From: Cudoniella acicularis | Taxonomy: Eukaryota; Ascomycota; Leotiomycetes; Helotiales; Helotiaceae | NCBI GenBank assembly: GCA_013054445.1 | Contig: JAAMPI010000033.1 | Location: forward strand, 1-64,000 | Direction of reading: 5' to 3' | Length of the DNA: 64,000 nucleotides | Shown: piece by piece, positions 1 to 11,689 of the stretch | How the letters are laid out: each line of letters opens with the position of its first letter | Position numbering within the stretch: position 1 is the stretch's first letter | Translations under genes and position numbers: made by a program | Notes under the pieces: model-generated | The model's input: only the letters and a program-made list of their open reading frames with translations | What the model was told of the DNA's origin: nothing | The model's database searches: none

Positions 1-410
1 TAAATACTCGTTTTAGTGAGAGGGGTGCCTGAGGGAGCACATGATAATTTTGCCCCAAAGTGGGGTCCAAAAGCTATATAGCCTATATACCAACTTTTCG
101 AAAAACCCCTAGTCGCTGAAACCAATAACATCTCGCTCACCTCGCAGCGATTTGGGGTCCATATCTGAACCAATGATAATCCCTGGAATGAAGCTATTGA
201 AACGTTGTGGTGCCGAATCAAGGCCTTCGCGTCCTGAGGTGTGCTCGAGAGCAAGGTGCGGTTGCCACCGCCTCAGCTCCAAGATTCATGCAACCTCTTT
301 CAACTGAGCATGTTGCTCTGGTTTGCCTATTCCCATAGTCTGTTCGAATCCAGAGTGGTAGCGATTCTTCTTGCTGCGTAGCTGCAAACTTCTGCAAATC
401 TCCCCTCGAC

Positions 411-2206
411 ATGACTTCAATCTATCATACCTTGGCTGTTTGCGCGTGTGCGCTCGTTTTGACAGGCAGCCTCGTTTTTGGTATGTTTGCGATTGCAAAT
501 CTTACGACTTGCTCTATTATATTAATAATTTTGAATTTCTAGGTCAAGTTTCTCCCGGATCTGAAATTAATCCATTGTCTCCGTGTGTGCCCACCGGTGC
601 AACGGGCAGATCGAAACGCCATTGCTGGTTGTAAAGTCTTCAATGGATCTGTGCACATCAACGAAATGTTTTCTGGCGGTGTTTATCTGCACATTCTGGA
701 GACCATGGCCGGTTATTTGGGGGTCTTGGATGAGTCGGGGAACGTCCCTGCCACAATGGCTGCGGCGCATTTGACCGGCTTGATCCTTCCCAAATTACAA
801 AACATAGACACGATACAGATGGTTAGATTAACAAGTGTTTAAACCGTATGGCTACCATCAACGCTCAGATTTTCGAATATTATACCTTTGTACAACCTAC
901 CAAAACTTACGAATATCCCCTCCTTTCTCTTATTCTCAGAAATAAGCGGAGCGGTAATGCAAATCAGCTACACCAATATCACAGCGATCGATGTTGCGAT
1001 CACATCACCGATAGGGATCCTGTCATTTGAGGGGAACTCGAACCTTGCCAATATTTCTTTGTCGATACAAAATGTCACTGAACTCACAGTCAGTGCAACA
1101 GACATTTTCGTCTAGAGATCGAATCAGGCGGAAGTATTCATCTCCGGTGACCTGAATATTTCTAATTTTCAGACATACGCACCGTCCCATGTCGTTTATG
1201 TCGGTGGCAGCCTGATTATTCAAGATGCGAGCGCTCCATCCGTACTGGGCACAATCCCGTTCAGTGGCGATATAATAATTACTAACAACACAAAACTCAC
1301 CAATCTTACTTTTGACCCTTCAATCACTTATAACAGTAACGATGGTGTTTGTTCCCAGATATCGGTGGCAATGTCAATATCACCGATTGTCCTGTGCTCA
1401 CGAATATATCTCTTGCGGAAATCAAGAGCATTTCTGGTTCTATCAGTATCACGACCAATAATGCCGTCACAGATATCTTGCTTGCAGACGCAACGAGCGC
1501 TGGTGGCTCTGTTCTCCTTTCAAATTGCGCTACTGTCTCCAATTTCTCTATGCCTGTGCTTGAAACGATTGGTGGTGACCTCACCATCACCGACGTAGCC
1601 AATCTAAGCACCATCACGGGCTTCCCAAGCCTGCAAACAATTTTTGGAAAGGCTTATCTAGAAGGCAACTTCTCAACGTAAGTTCTCACACCCACAAACG
1701 AGAATATTTCTCATTATACCAATAGCATTGAACTACCTACTCTAGTGCACGCCTTTAGCGACTTCACAATCAAAAGTGCTAACTCGGTATTCAACTGCTC
1801 TAAATTCGACCAGTTCTACTCTCAGCATTTCATTCGTGGCTCATACACTTGTACAAGTCCTTCTAACAACACCAGCACCAAATCGTCGTCACTTTCTACA
1901 GGAGCAAAAGCCGGCATTGGGGTTGGAGTCAGCTTTGAAGCCCTAGTTGTTATTACTAGCATTGTAACAGACTTAGTGAAGAAGAAAAATAGTCAAAGGA
2001 AGGAGAAGCGGGAACGGTCATTGGGTGGAGAACATAACGGGACAGTCGGGACTTCAGAGCTTCCTCAAGGAAAGCATCACGAGAGAGCTGAAGCCCCAGC
2101 GATCTCGAGCCCTGGTGAATTGTATGGAGATGGAGTCTCGGGTACTTCTCGACCGATCACGAGGAAGCCTGTGGCACAAACAGGATGCAGCAGACCGATA
2201 GAGTAG
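411..2206 (+). pseudogene. Broken ECM33/SPS2-like cell-surface protein (receptor L-domain type)
   Basis: Seen: ATG at 411 opens a hydrophobic signal-like leader. Introns fit at 481-542 (GTATGT..CTAG) and 1678-1725 (GTAAGT..ATAG). The body has the repeated pattern of beta-helix L-domain proteins (L..L..I.G.l.i.......l), for example SISGSISITTNNAVTDILLA. The tail reads FNCSKFDQF..GSYTCTS, then a Ser-rich stalk, one membrane helix around AKAGIGVGVSFEALVVI, and a basic cytosolic tail. Family knowledge: ECM33-like proteins act in cell-wall organisation; this one ends in a membrane span rather than a clear GPI signal. Breaks: the reading frame shifts between about 560 and 585, stops occur in frame at 840-842 (TAA) and 1113-1115 (TAG), and the frame shifts again near 1340-1350. 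The downstream frames all continue the same homology, so one ancestral gene is clear. Inference: pseudogene, or a low-quality assembly stretch. Confidence 0.72.
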
Positions 2207-2935
2207 AGCAGAGTGGAGAAAGGCATGAGCTGCTGTGATTTTGTTCATTGCTTTCATCGAAAGCGGTGTGGGGTGTCTATATGAACACCTGGCCAATGGA
2301 ATATCCAGAGAGAGCGTTGTGATGAATAGCCATCATGACAGATCCAAACTCTGTTCATGAACGTCGGTCCCAAGCACCAATAGGAACTCGCCCAAACTGG
2401 GTAGGAAAGCTTAATGCGAGAAGTAGTACATTCCGGCAACCTACCGGGTGCCTGGGTTTCTTTATGAGATTGACAGATGATATACCATTAGATTTCTAGG
2501 TAACCTACTCGAGAATTTTCTACGGGTTAATACCCGGGCACCAACAGTCGAACCCGCATTGATTCTTTGGTCTGATTACGGAGTTTTATATCTGTTCGTC
2601 TCAGTCCAATATTTCGGAAGCTCTGAAGATGGATCAAGAGAAAACGAATTGGAATTTCGTGTACTATGTAACAAATGTGTTGCTTCACCTCTCCCGTCCC
2701 AGATGGAGGGGTGGGTAATGAACGACACTATAAATTAGATCATCTAATCGTCCCATTCAGAGCGGCATGCCCAGGGGGAACAAAAGGAATAAAAAAAAAG
2801 ATAAAACTGGATCCTCATTGAAAAAAGAAATGGAATTTCAATCTCGTCAGGTCAACCAACCATGCACGGCAAATTGCGCAGGCTCTGCAAGCAGCAACCG
2901 CGTTTTCCACTACTACAGACTTTTCCCAGCAACCA
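2207..2935. other. Intergenic, no gene seen
   Basis: Spacer between the 3' end of the ECM33-like relic and the 3' end of the minus-strand decarboxylase (convergent). Only short random open frames and a few A-runs near 2790-2830 are visible; no repeat or RNA gene was recognised. Confidence 0.5.
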
Positions 2936-4425
2936 TTAGTTCATGACTGTGGCCAATAAACTGCGTACCGCCAAGTTGTTCTCAGTCTCAGAAAAGGGCG
3001 ACAGAGCCTCAGGAATAAAGTCAAGTTTAACACTTGGGCGGAAAATCAAACAGTGAGTCGAGCCACCAAAATGGAACTGTGGAAAATTAGCTGCGATTCA
3101 ACGGCAATATCAGTACCATTGTGGTATTTCGCATCGCACTTACCGCGCCGATCAAATCTCCTTTGCTGAAATGCTGTCCCTCCTTGAAATACCACTCAGT
3201 GGTAGAAACCTCAGCCATGCCGACGACGACAATGACCATCAGACCGATATTCGCATTATCAGCTTCCAGGAACATGACACTGCGTGCTGCAATCTGGCAG
3301 ATATACGATTGAGAGTTATTGGGTGCCGAGGGATCAGGATCCGGTTTACCGTCGGGGCCGACGTTGGCGAAACCCTCCCAGTAATTCTCGGCGTAGTAGG
3401 ATCCGGGAATATTCACAATTTTCTTCACTGTGCCGGATACGGGGGCATGCCAGCAATGATAGCTCAGGGCAGAGAGGAAAGCTTGATAAATAGTTCCGCC
3501 GACAAAAGGCTTCGCATCGTCTGCACTGCCGAGCATGTCTTCCAGAGAGTAAGGCTGTCCTTTGAGCCAGAATTCGTCACGGATGCCAGTTGATTTGACA
3601 TTGGCATGTGGACCAGACTCACAGCAGTTGGTGATATATTTGTCATCGTTAGGCCTATAGATTGGCCGCACGTTGTCCTTGAACTTGCGGATGAAAAAGT
3701 CATCCCAGGACGAGAAGCCAAATGTAGGGTGATTGGGATCGCACTGAAAAATGTCGAAGAAGCTGGTTTTGGATGCTGCTCCGGGACTGGCGACATTGAC
3801 CATTGCATTAAGAGCTTGGTCACTGAACCAACCTTCCGAGTTTTTGTTGAGTACTTTAGTGGAGGCATTAGACTTGAGGAAGTCTCCGTACTCGACGAGC
3901 ATGTCCCTTAGGTATCTGTTTACGTCTTTACGAAGAAACGCAAATATGCCTGCCGGAGTTCCCATGGGCCAATCCTGTTGAGGTCAATATAGAAACTTTT
4001 CAAACAAGGATGGATTTTCATACTAGGAAAGCATTGAACGGAAATCCAATAAGACCTTGCTCGCCTGCTGTGTTGTAAAGCCACAGCGGGCCTTGGGTCA
4101 GCTGCCAATCGAAAGTGAGTAACATTTCCTGCCAATTCTTGAACTCCGGGCCATCTGCGGGATTTTTGTTGTAAGGGGGGTGAGTAGGCACTTGCTCAAG
4201 CATCATATTGAACAGCATTCGCAATTTGGTGTTTGATTCGATGAGCAACCAGAGCGCTTGAATAGACTTGTGCAATTCTGCGCGCTCTTTCTTGTGATAC
4301 TGGCGGACATGGTTGACGGTATCTTTGAGCCACTTGCGCCAGTGCTGTGAGTCAGATGGCATCCAGCCCCCAAGGCGGTGTTTGACGAAGGGGCTGTTGG
4401 GGCTTTGGACTGTGACGGTGGTCAT
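2936..4425 (-). CDS. Phosphatidylserine decarboxylase-like protein (PsiD-type)
   Basis: Model: complement(join(2936..3076,3144..3974,4024..4425)), 457 aa. Introns are 3975-4023 (GTATGA..ACAG) and 3077-3143 (GTAAGT..ACAG), both phase 0. Seen: residues about 40-130 match the N-terminal helical PSDC region found before the catalytic part in this subfamily. LDWPMGTPAG lies at about 134-143, and YHCWHAPVSGTV holds the expected catalytic His. The last exon begins FHFGGSTHCLIF, where GGST (Ser about 417) is the site of autocatalytic cleavage and pyruvoyl formation. Family knowledge: these pyruvoyl enzymes decarboxylate either phosphatidylserine or, in relatives such as PsiD, free aromatic amino acids. 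No signal peptide or membrane anchor is seen, unlike mitochondrial Psd1, so a soluble, non-phospholipid substrate is plausible (inference). The two splice junctions restore the family motifs exactly, so the gene appears intact. Confidence 0.85.
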
Positions 4426-7400
4426 TGTGAATATTGATGAGGGATGCTCCAGGGGTGAATATAAAGGACAATTTGTGGAAATCTGGGGATGTGACCCGAC
4501 TTTCTGTTTTGTAAAGTTCTGTTGTCAGAATAAAAGGCAAAATTTTGAGACGAAGGATCGATGGGAAGTGAGGTGGAATTCGATGGGTTTATATACACGA
4601 AAGATTTGCAAGGTTCCAGCATGAATCGGACACGAATCACCAGATTATCACATGTACTGCCATCCCTCGCAACATTTGCCGTAGATTCCATTAAATCATG
4701 AATTATATAATATGCAACCACCATCGCAACTGATAACCATACTTGGTACTCTGCATCAGTTGTATAACTCCAACGCGGGGAAGATTCTCAGGAAGATTCT
4801 CAAGAAGTGGGAAATCCAATGCGAAAGCAATCTACATAGGAAATGATCACCCCACCTCTCGAAGCGAAACGCTACCAGCTGTCACCAATTGGCCTTCAGA
4901 CGAGCAATTTGTGAGGAAGGTGATGAGGAAAAAGGTAGTATTGGCCAATACTTGTACTTAATTAGGTGAGAAGCAGAAGCATGTAGTGACTTCGGGACTA
5001 ACCGACGCAACGCATAACAACCTGAATGGCAATCCAATCAAGCGTACTTGGCCCTAGCTTGAGTCTTCGCGGCAGGCAGCCGGCGGCCAGTGTTATGCGA
5101 GGTATACTAGAATGATGTTTAAAAAGAGATATTTCAGCTGCGGGGTAGCCCTGAGAACCCTTGTAGCTACTTACCAACGGGTGGGGTTGACAAGGGTACT
5201 AGAGGCTTGTCTACCTGTTAGTCTGTTTGCGCGGACATTACTCCAGGTAAAACTCCGAGATTTTGGAGATTTTTTGTACTACCCCATATGCGCGAAGCAA
5301 GCATTTGATCTGTCTCTGGATTGGCCGGCCCGACAAGTTCATATGATGGTGCTTGAAATTTCGCTTGTAGCCTCAGCAAACCGAAGATAGTAATTTTAGT
5401 TGTAAATGTGTTTTAATCTCTAGTTGTTTTGGAATCAGCGATGATATAAGGATTGGTGCTTAGCAAGAAGAATCATGTTTTTAAAGTTATTACGTAATCT
5501 GCTTGCTGAATTGCGTAGTGGAGATCGACTAACTGCTAAGGTATACGAAGAAGGAAAACGAGATGCAGAGGGTGACACTAGTCGGGGAAAGCTCCGAGCA
5601 TATCTTCACCCGGCAACACAACATAATGTCTGGCAACAATGCTCGGAACTGTCCTGGATGAGCTACTGCAAAGCCCCTCTATTCATTTTGGAGTACGCGC
5701 TGTGAGCCACTTCTTAATAGTGGCCTTGAGCAGTTGCAATCATACACTCAAATCCATCAAAAGCATTAATAAGATATTTTTAATGCCCAGCCGGAAGTTC
5801 AATAGGACAACATCCCTGTTTCTGTGCAGGTATTCTCCTCAAGCCGATCAATGATACCGACTGCAATGAGAATTCAAGATGTCGTAGGCTGCGTCCAGTG
5901 CTGTGTCCATCGAATTTGGCAGTGAGGCATGATGTTGGGAGTAAGAGAGGCCATCGCGCTTCTGAACGTCATGACCTGCATGAAGGATAAAAGGAGAAAG
6001 GTTTGGGTCGCATGCGTGAATAATGAAGGGTGTCCGCCCTGGCACATGGAGAGTTCCTGTTTTCAAAGCTCTATGATACGTTAATCACTGATTGACTTTG
6101 GGAATAGATAACCGAAAGAAGCTGGACAGATGTTGTGCAACTTCAAATTGTATTCCTCTCTAGACGCCAGAATGCTCCTGGTTGTCGTAAAAGGGGCTCT
6201 CGCTTAATTACCCCTCCCCCTTTTTTCCACTGTTAGGGACATAATTCCTGTCCTTCCATTTTTCGCAATGTTACAAAAAGTAACTACACCATTGAGTATA
6301 ACTTTGGAGTTTGGGATTTACGGTAAATAAAATTACTGGAAGCGATGGATAAGCGCTTTATCGAAAATACCTTGCGTAATAGCCCTTGAGTTTGGCTTTT
6401 GGGCTCGCTCGCCGCGATCTTGGACCAGCCCCATACCCTTGGAAATCACGCACAGGAATGGGAGTTGGCCGCGAGCCGAACTTGCGTGATAGCAGCCCGG
6501 GATTCCTTTTCAGGGCCCTTTCTGGGTACAGTTGAATAATTGATATACTACCCCTCACAATCTCTTGCATGGGACAAGTTAAGTTTCAGTGGCCCACTTT
6601 CCTCTTCCCCCTAGTTCAGCACCACTCCCCGCTTTCGCCAAGTTTGGTATCTATCAATCACTCATGGAGCCTGCACAAAGTTCTTAGAATTTTAGGGGTC
6701 AGAACTTTACAACTCTACAGGTAAGCCATGGAACAGTAGAACGTAATGACAACTTCAAGATGGGGTTTTATGCTTCAGTAGCCAAAGCAGACACAATGGG
6801 TACTGCCAACTTTCACAGAGGGCCCCAGAGGGGCCCCTTCTGTTCAGGAAAAATTATCTTAAATCAGGAACCCTTACATGCGCTACTGCAAGCCCCTCGT
6901 GACGAAGGTGCTGGTTTAGGCGAGGGCTGGGGAAGGGGCGCTAATATATGCACGGCTCTTATCGAATCTAACATGAGCTGAAGAAGCAACATATTGCAAG
7001 CTTTGTTTGATAGTGCCAATTGAGTCGTAAAGATTACATCGAACAAAATCACCAAGTATTGCGTTTTTACAATATCTGTACAGTCTATTTGCTTAACATC
7101 TCGGACTATCCGCTTGCCCTGCGTTGCAGCGGCCGGGTAAGACACCACTGTGCAATCGCTACATTTAAGACGCGATCCACAAGGCTTATCTTAGTTGCAA
7201 TTTTCTTTTGACCCTTTGGCGCATTCTCTCATGCATGCCCAGCTCGGACAGAGTGCACACAGCCAATTCGGCTTGAAAACCCCACACTCTTTAGTGCTTC
7301 TACTATCTTGTCCTGCTGATCCCATTCGCAGCATAAGCAATAAATGCTGGGACACGTCATGAAACCTGCATGATTAAATCAAGATCTGCCACTATCACTT

Positions 7401-7633
7401 TCAAGATTGGCCAGTTGTAGGCTGATCTATAAAATGACAAGTTAAGGTCCAATGATGAGTATTGTGACCGCGATAGGCGTCAGCTTTCGTTTCTGTCAGA
7501 ATTGAACTTTCTCAATTATAAAGCTCCCTCATTCCTGGATACCAAACCTCTTATTAGCTTTGCAAGTGCGCTCTTGTACTTTCTTCAGAACGACTTCTCA
7601 GCAAAATTTCCGAATCCTTTGACTTCATTTGAC
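4426..7633. other. Long gene-poor stretch
   Basis: About 3.2 kb with only short frames on both strands. A minus-strand open stretch of 72 codons at 5848-6066 follows a possible splice acceptor but matches no family I recognise and has no clear partner exon. No tRNA, tandem repeat or terminal inverted repeat was identified. The segment from 7400 to 7633 is probably the promoter and 5' leader of the oxidase that follows. Confidence 0.4.
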
Positions 7634-9282
7634 ATGTCTTCAGTCAATAGACAGGCTGTTCAACAGCTCAGATCATCGTTGTCAAACACAGCACTTGTCT
7701 TGACACCAACATCGGCTGGGTACAAGGGAAGCGTTACCCCATGGGCATCTTCAGCTGAAAAGCGAGCTGTAAGCTCAATTCATTCATTTTATATCGCATG
7801 ATCTCCTGCTTCCCCATGTTTCTCCTTCCGCTGACACCTCATCTAATTACTACAGGGTCTCGTTGTTCTCCCAACAACCGCTACAGATGTTGCCAAGGCG
7901 ATTCAATTCAGCGTCCAAAATGGGCTAGAGTTGGCTGTCGGTGGCGGTATGCACGGCTTTTTTTTCTGCTACAGAAGGTGGCATGCTCATCAATCTTTCC
8001 AAGATGAATGGCGTCTCCGTTGATACAGAGGAAATGACTATCACTGCTCAAGGTGGTGCGCTTTGGGCCGATGTTGACACCACCGCTGCGCAGTTCGGAG
8101 TTGCTGCTGTAGGAGGAACTGCAAACTTTGTCGGTGTCGGTGGCCTTACCCTTGGCGGAGGTTACGGATATCTATCAGGAGCCCACGGACTCGTCATTGA
8201 CAACCTCATTTCTGTTGAGCTCGTGCTGGCCAGTGGAGAAGTCGTCAATGCATCAGAGGTCGAAAATAAAGATCTCTTCTGGGCAGTCAGAGGCGCTGGT
8301 TCGTCATTCGGAGTTGCGACAAAGTTTGTGTTCAGAGCTCACGAGCAGAAAAACTTGGTTTGGGGTGGAAGCCTTCAATTCAACAAGTCTCAGCTTTCGG
8401 ATGTTATCGCCTTCGCCAACCACACAATGGAAATCTCTCAAGGAGAAGCAACAATGATGGTTGGGTTCAGCACATCTGCAAACTCTAAGGCTTCGATTGT
8501 CGCAGTAGTGTTCTACAACGGCACCGAAGCTGCAGCAAAATCCTTTTATGCCCCGCTTCTCAACCTCAACCCCTCCTTCAACGATACCTCGATGGTGCCG
8601 TACTCGTCAGTGAACTCCTGGCACAACGCTACTGTTTCCCATGGCAGCCGAAGAGCCATGAAAGGGTCAGCGTTACTTACGCCAGTTAACCCGGCATTTG
8701 TTGAAGGTCTCTTCGACGATTACGAAACCCTTATGGAGAGCATCGATGACGCAACTAAGTCACTTGTGCTTTTCGACTTCTTCAGTTTTAAGAAGACCAT
8801 GTCAGTTCCACAAACTGCAACCTCATTCGCCAACAGAGGCGCATTCATCAACGTACTTTTCGCTCCCGCTTGGGAAAGCAAAAATCTTGACACGGTCTGC
8901 CAAGAGTGGACTCTGTCTGTGGCAGCCAAGACACAAGCTGAACTGGAGAGACAAAAATCCGCCGGTACGGATGAGACCACTCAATTCGCCGCAGGCGAAT
9001 ATAAGAACTATGATGGTACGTCGAATATCTTCTTCTTTTTTAACATTACTAACAATATTTCAAGGCTTCGGTTCCAGCAGCCCAGAGAAACTATTTGGTG
9101 TTAACTTTGAGAGACTTGTCGCCTTGAAGAAACATTACGACTCCGAGAATATTTTCGCGAAAGGACATAACCTCTTGCCTGGAACTCAGGCTCGCGGAAA
9201 TGTTGTCAGATCATCGCTGGTGCCTGAGCGCGTCAACGCTATCTCGGAGACCCCCGGAAGAAAGGTAGCCACTGTTGCATAG
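7634..9282 (+). pseudogene. BBE-type FAD-linked oxidoreductase, one-base frameshift
   Basis: Model: join(7634..7768,7856..9015,9065..9282), about 504 aa if the frame is restored. Introns 7769-7855 (GTAAGC..ACAG) and 9016-9064 (GTACGT..CAAG) join coherent protein. Seen: the FAD_binding_4 fold includes LVVLPTTATDVAKAIQF, GLELAVGGG, TITAQGGALWADVD, GGLTLGGGYGYLSGAHG and DLFWAVRGAGSSFGV. The C-terminus carries the berberine-bridge motif VNFERLVALKKHYDSENIF. Family knowledge: such enzymes oxidise alcohols, sugars or secondary metabolites, with FAD bound covalently via a His in GGGH. Odd: a run of eight T at 7958-7965, just after that His motif, puts the following 340 codons one frame out; seven T would read through. 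Reading positions 7929-7956 as a 28-nt intron would delete the flavin site and is unlikely. No secretion signal is obvious. Whether it is functional depends on that homopolymer. Confidence 0.8.
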
Positions 9283-10017
9283 ATGTGAAGAATTAGAATT
9301 TGGGCTCATAGATGCATAAATTCTGCGAATTCAATTGAAAACCATTTGAACCGCCTGCAATTATTCCCAATTGTTGAAATTGTCCACCCAGATTGAAGCC
9401 CCCTTCCCCCTTTCTCGCCCTCGCTTACTCGGTGCTGGTTCCGATACAGGCACAGGGGGACTGATTAAGCGAAAAGGCACAAAGATTGCCCCTTTTCTTG
9501 AGAAGCTTTCTTGCTGGCAGGTCTGTCAGGAGATGTTGCAAAGCCCTGAGACCCTCAATCCTCAAATCGCAGAATCCGATTCGCTCGTGAAATTATCCTT
9601 GCTAGTTCTCATTGGGCAGAAATGGGCAGGGCTCCCAAAATTAGAAAAATGTCTGGCGGCTGAGAGGAGTGGCAGAAGCGCCAACGAACATTTTATGCCC
9701 AGTCACACTTACACGTCACACTTCATCATCGATGGGGTCGTACAAAACAATGCGCCATGGGACAACGATTTGCTTGGAAAGCACTAATATGGCACACTGC
9801 CTCACCGAACACACACTCAGCTGTCAGCACGAAAATAAATTTTTACTCCAGCTACACGTCTCTTACTCGGTCACGATTCAAAACATGAGACTTTATAAGA
9901 CCCGGCTCCTCACGTTATCTCTTTCCAACTTTCTAAATGCAAAACTCGTGCCGCCTCTTCAATCAACGAATTCTGCTTTCCAGCCTTTTCCCGACAAATC
10001 CGTAGCATAAAAACACA
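9283..10017. other. Intergenic, promoter of ULD gene at its end
   Basis: No convincing coding or repeat signal. The 139-codon open frame at 9371-9787 lacks an ATG start and family features. The last few hundred bases before 10018 are probably promoter and leader of the next gene. Confidence 0.45.
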
Positions 10018-11689
10018 ATGGCTGCTCCAGATCGCCCACCAACAAAACGACGCAGGAGCGGAAAGGCGACTTCTGTTCACGATGTTGTTCCCGATTTGGC
10101 ACCATCTTTGTGGTTCTACCCTGACAGAGAAAACGTTGTTCCAAGAATCCCGACTCCTTCGTCCTCGAGGAGCTTTTCGGACGCTGGATCCTCTCTTAAT
10201 GGCGAGAACATTACTTTCATCAGTGCAACTGGCAAAAAATATCAGTGGCCCTTTATTGTCTGTCAATCATGGCAGGTGAGTACTAAAATTCATGCTCAAA
10301 ATCACGACCCGATGACCTAAGGACTGACCGCCTGCGTAGGAAATGAAACACCTTATCGACTGCGCTCATGGAATGACCCTCGATGAAGACTATTATGATC
10401 TATACGATACGGACGGCTATATTGTCTTGAAGCGCATGTGGGAACGGTCGGTCAGGCCTGGGGAGACCATTACAATGTGCTGGTTGCAGCATCCTCACTT
10501 GAAAGCACAGCAACAACTACTTCCTCCACCCTCTTCACGGCCACAATCTCAGGGACCTCCATCCCCAGCTCCGCTATCTTCAACTCTATCACCAGCGCTG
10601 GAAGCAACCACGCCACAAGATATTCCGCCATTGTCAGAAGAACAGCTTCCTCCTCTTCCTGCCTCTCCACCACCACCGCCAAGTGTCGAGGAAGAGGTGC
10701 TGGACCCGATGGAGGATGAGCCAGAAGCAGAGATGCCTGCTCTTCCTGCCTCTCCGCCGCCACCGCCGAGTGTCGAGGAAGAAATGCTGGAACCGATGGC
10801 AATGGAGGATGAACCTGAAGCAGCTTTTCCTGCACTTCCTCCCTCCCCTCCGCCACCACCTAGTGTCAAAGAAGAAGAAGAGGAGGAGGAGGAGGAGGAG
10901 GAGGAAGAGCCGGAGCCAATGGTAACGGAGGACGAACCAGAAGCATCCATTGCACCCGAGACTGGACCTCCAGCACCAAACGACGTTCAAGAACTAGCTG
11001 CCGAGGCTGATGCTTTGGCTGTTGTTGAACAGCCTAAGGAAACAAAGCAGCGACCAATAAGTTTCAGAGCGGGAGGCAAGATATACACACTACCATTCAA
11101 TGATTGCAGCACTTGGGAGGTGAGTTCTAAATCTTTCAAAAATTTTCCGGGTAGGGTAATACTAACACCCACTTAGGGAATGGAACGATGCATCAAAGCA
11201 GCATGCGCCCAGCATTTCGGCTCCCTCGACCCCCGAATCGAAAAACGCGCATACGATCTCATCCTGCAAAGCGAAGAAGATGCTCAAGTCATACTACCCT
11301 CCATCTGGGCCAGCATGGTGCAACCCGGTTGGGTTGTCAAGATCCAGCTGCTCCCCGAATCACAACCAGAACCTCCTCCTCTTCCAGCAGTTCCCGAACC
11401 TTTACTCATCGAAGCTCCTCCTCCTAGGGAAGACACCGTATATATCCCCAACGATACGCGCAGAGTGGAGATCGAGGCGAGACAGGAAGATGGGAAGCTG
11501 GTTTATGATTTCCGGAGTCCGTATGAGATGGGCAAGTATTACAGGACGGAAAGAGCGGATTGGCTTACGAGGAAGAGAAAACAGGGTGGCAAGGATAGGA
11601 TATGTTTTCTTTATACGGGGAAGAATACTGGGTTGCATTACTGGACTTGTTCGTTTCCGGCGCTGAAGTCCTCGAAGCGCAAACGTTAA
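10018..11689 (+). CDS. Protein with two fungal ubiquitin-like (ULD_2) domains and Pro/Glu linker
   Basis: Model: join(10018..10275,10340..11119,11177..11689), 516 aa; both introns start GTGAGT and are phase 0. Seen: a basic N-terminus (PPTKRRRSGK, a possible nuclear signal). ULD 1 at about 62-140 (ITFISATGKKYQWPF..SWQEMKHLI..YDLYDTDGYIVLKRMWE). A linker follows with three copies of a roughly 30-residue unit (LPASPPPPPSVEEE..EPM..EDEPEA), the third carrying a run of Glu. ULD 2 lies at about 327-400 (ISFRAGGKIYTLPF..TWEGMERCI..YDLILQ..VILPSIWASMV). A basic C-terminal part ends in KSSKRKR. Family knowledge: ULD_2 domains are beta-grasp folds frequent in fungal proteins of unknown role, often paired with regulatory regions. 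Both introns cut the two ULDs at the same homologous place, which argues for internal duplication. The specific function is unknown. Confidence 0.85.
10650..10930 (+). repeat. Coding tandem repeat and GAG/GAA microsatellite
   Basis: Three roughly 90-110 bp in-frame units each encode LP(A/P)SPPPPPSV(E/K)EEE followed by PM and EDEPEA. Unit 3 contains a GAA/GAG run (about 10873-10912) coding for a poly-Glu tract, so this stretch is likely to vary in length between strains. Confidence 0.8.

Noticed and set aside
330..360. tRNA B-box-like GTTCGAATCC
   Set aside because: No matching A box, acceptor stem or anticodon arm around it; it lies just upstream of the ECM33-like start.
5848..6066. 72-codon minus-strand frame as a gene
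   Set aside because: No ATG, no domain and no second exon; kept only as a remark.
7929..7956. 28-nt intron in the FAD oxidase instead of a frameshift
   Set aside because: Far below the usual intron size here, and it would remove the flavin-binding motif.
2936..9282. Biosynthetic cluster of decarboxylase plus FAD oxidase
   Set aside because: A 3.2-kb empty gap, opposite strands and no core synthase, methyltransferase or P450 nearby.
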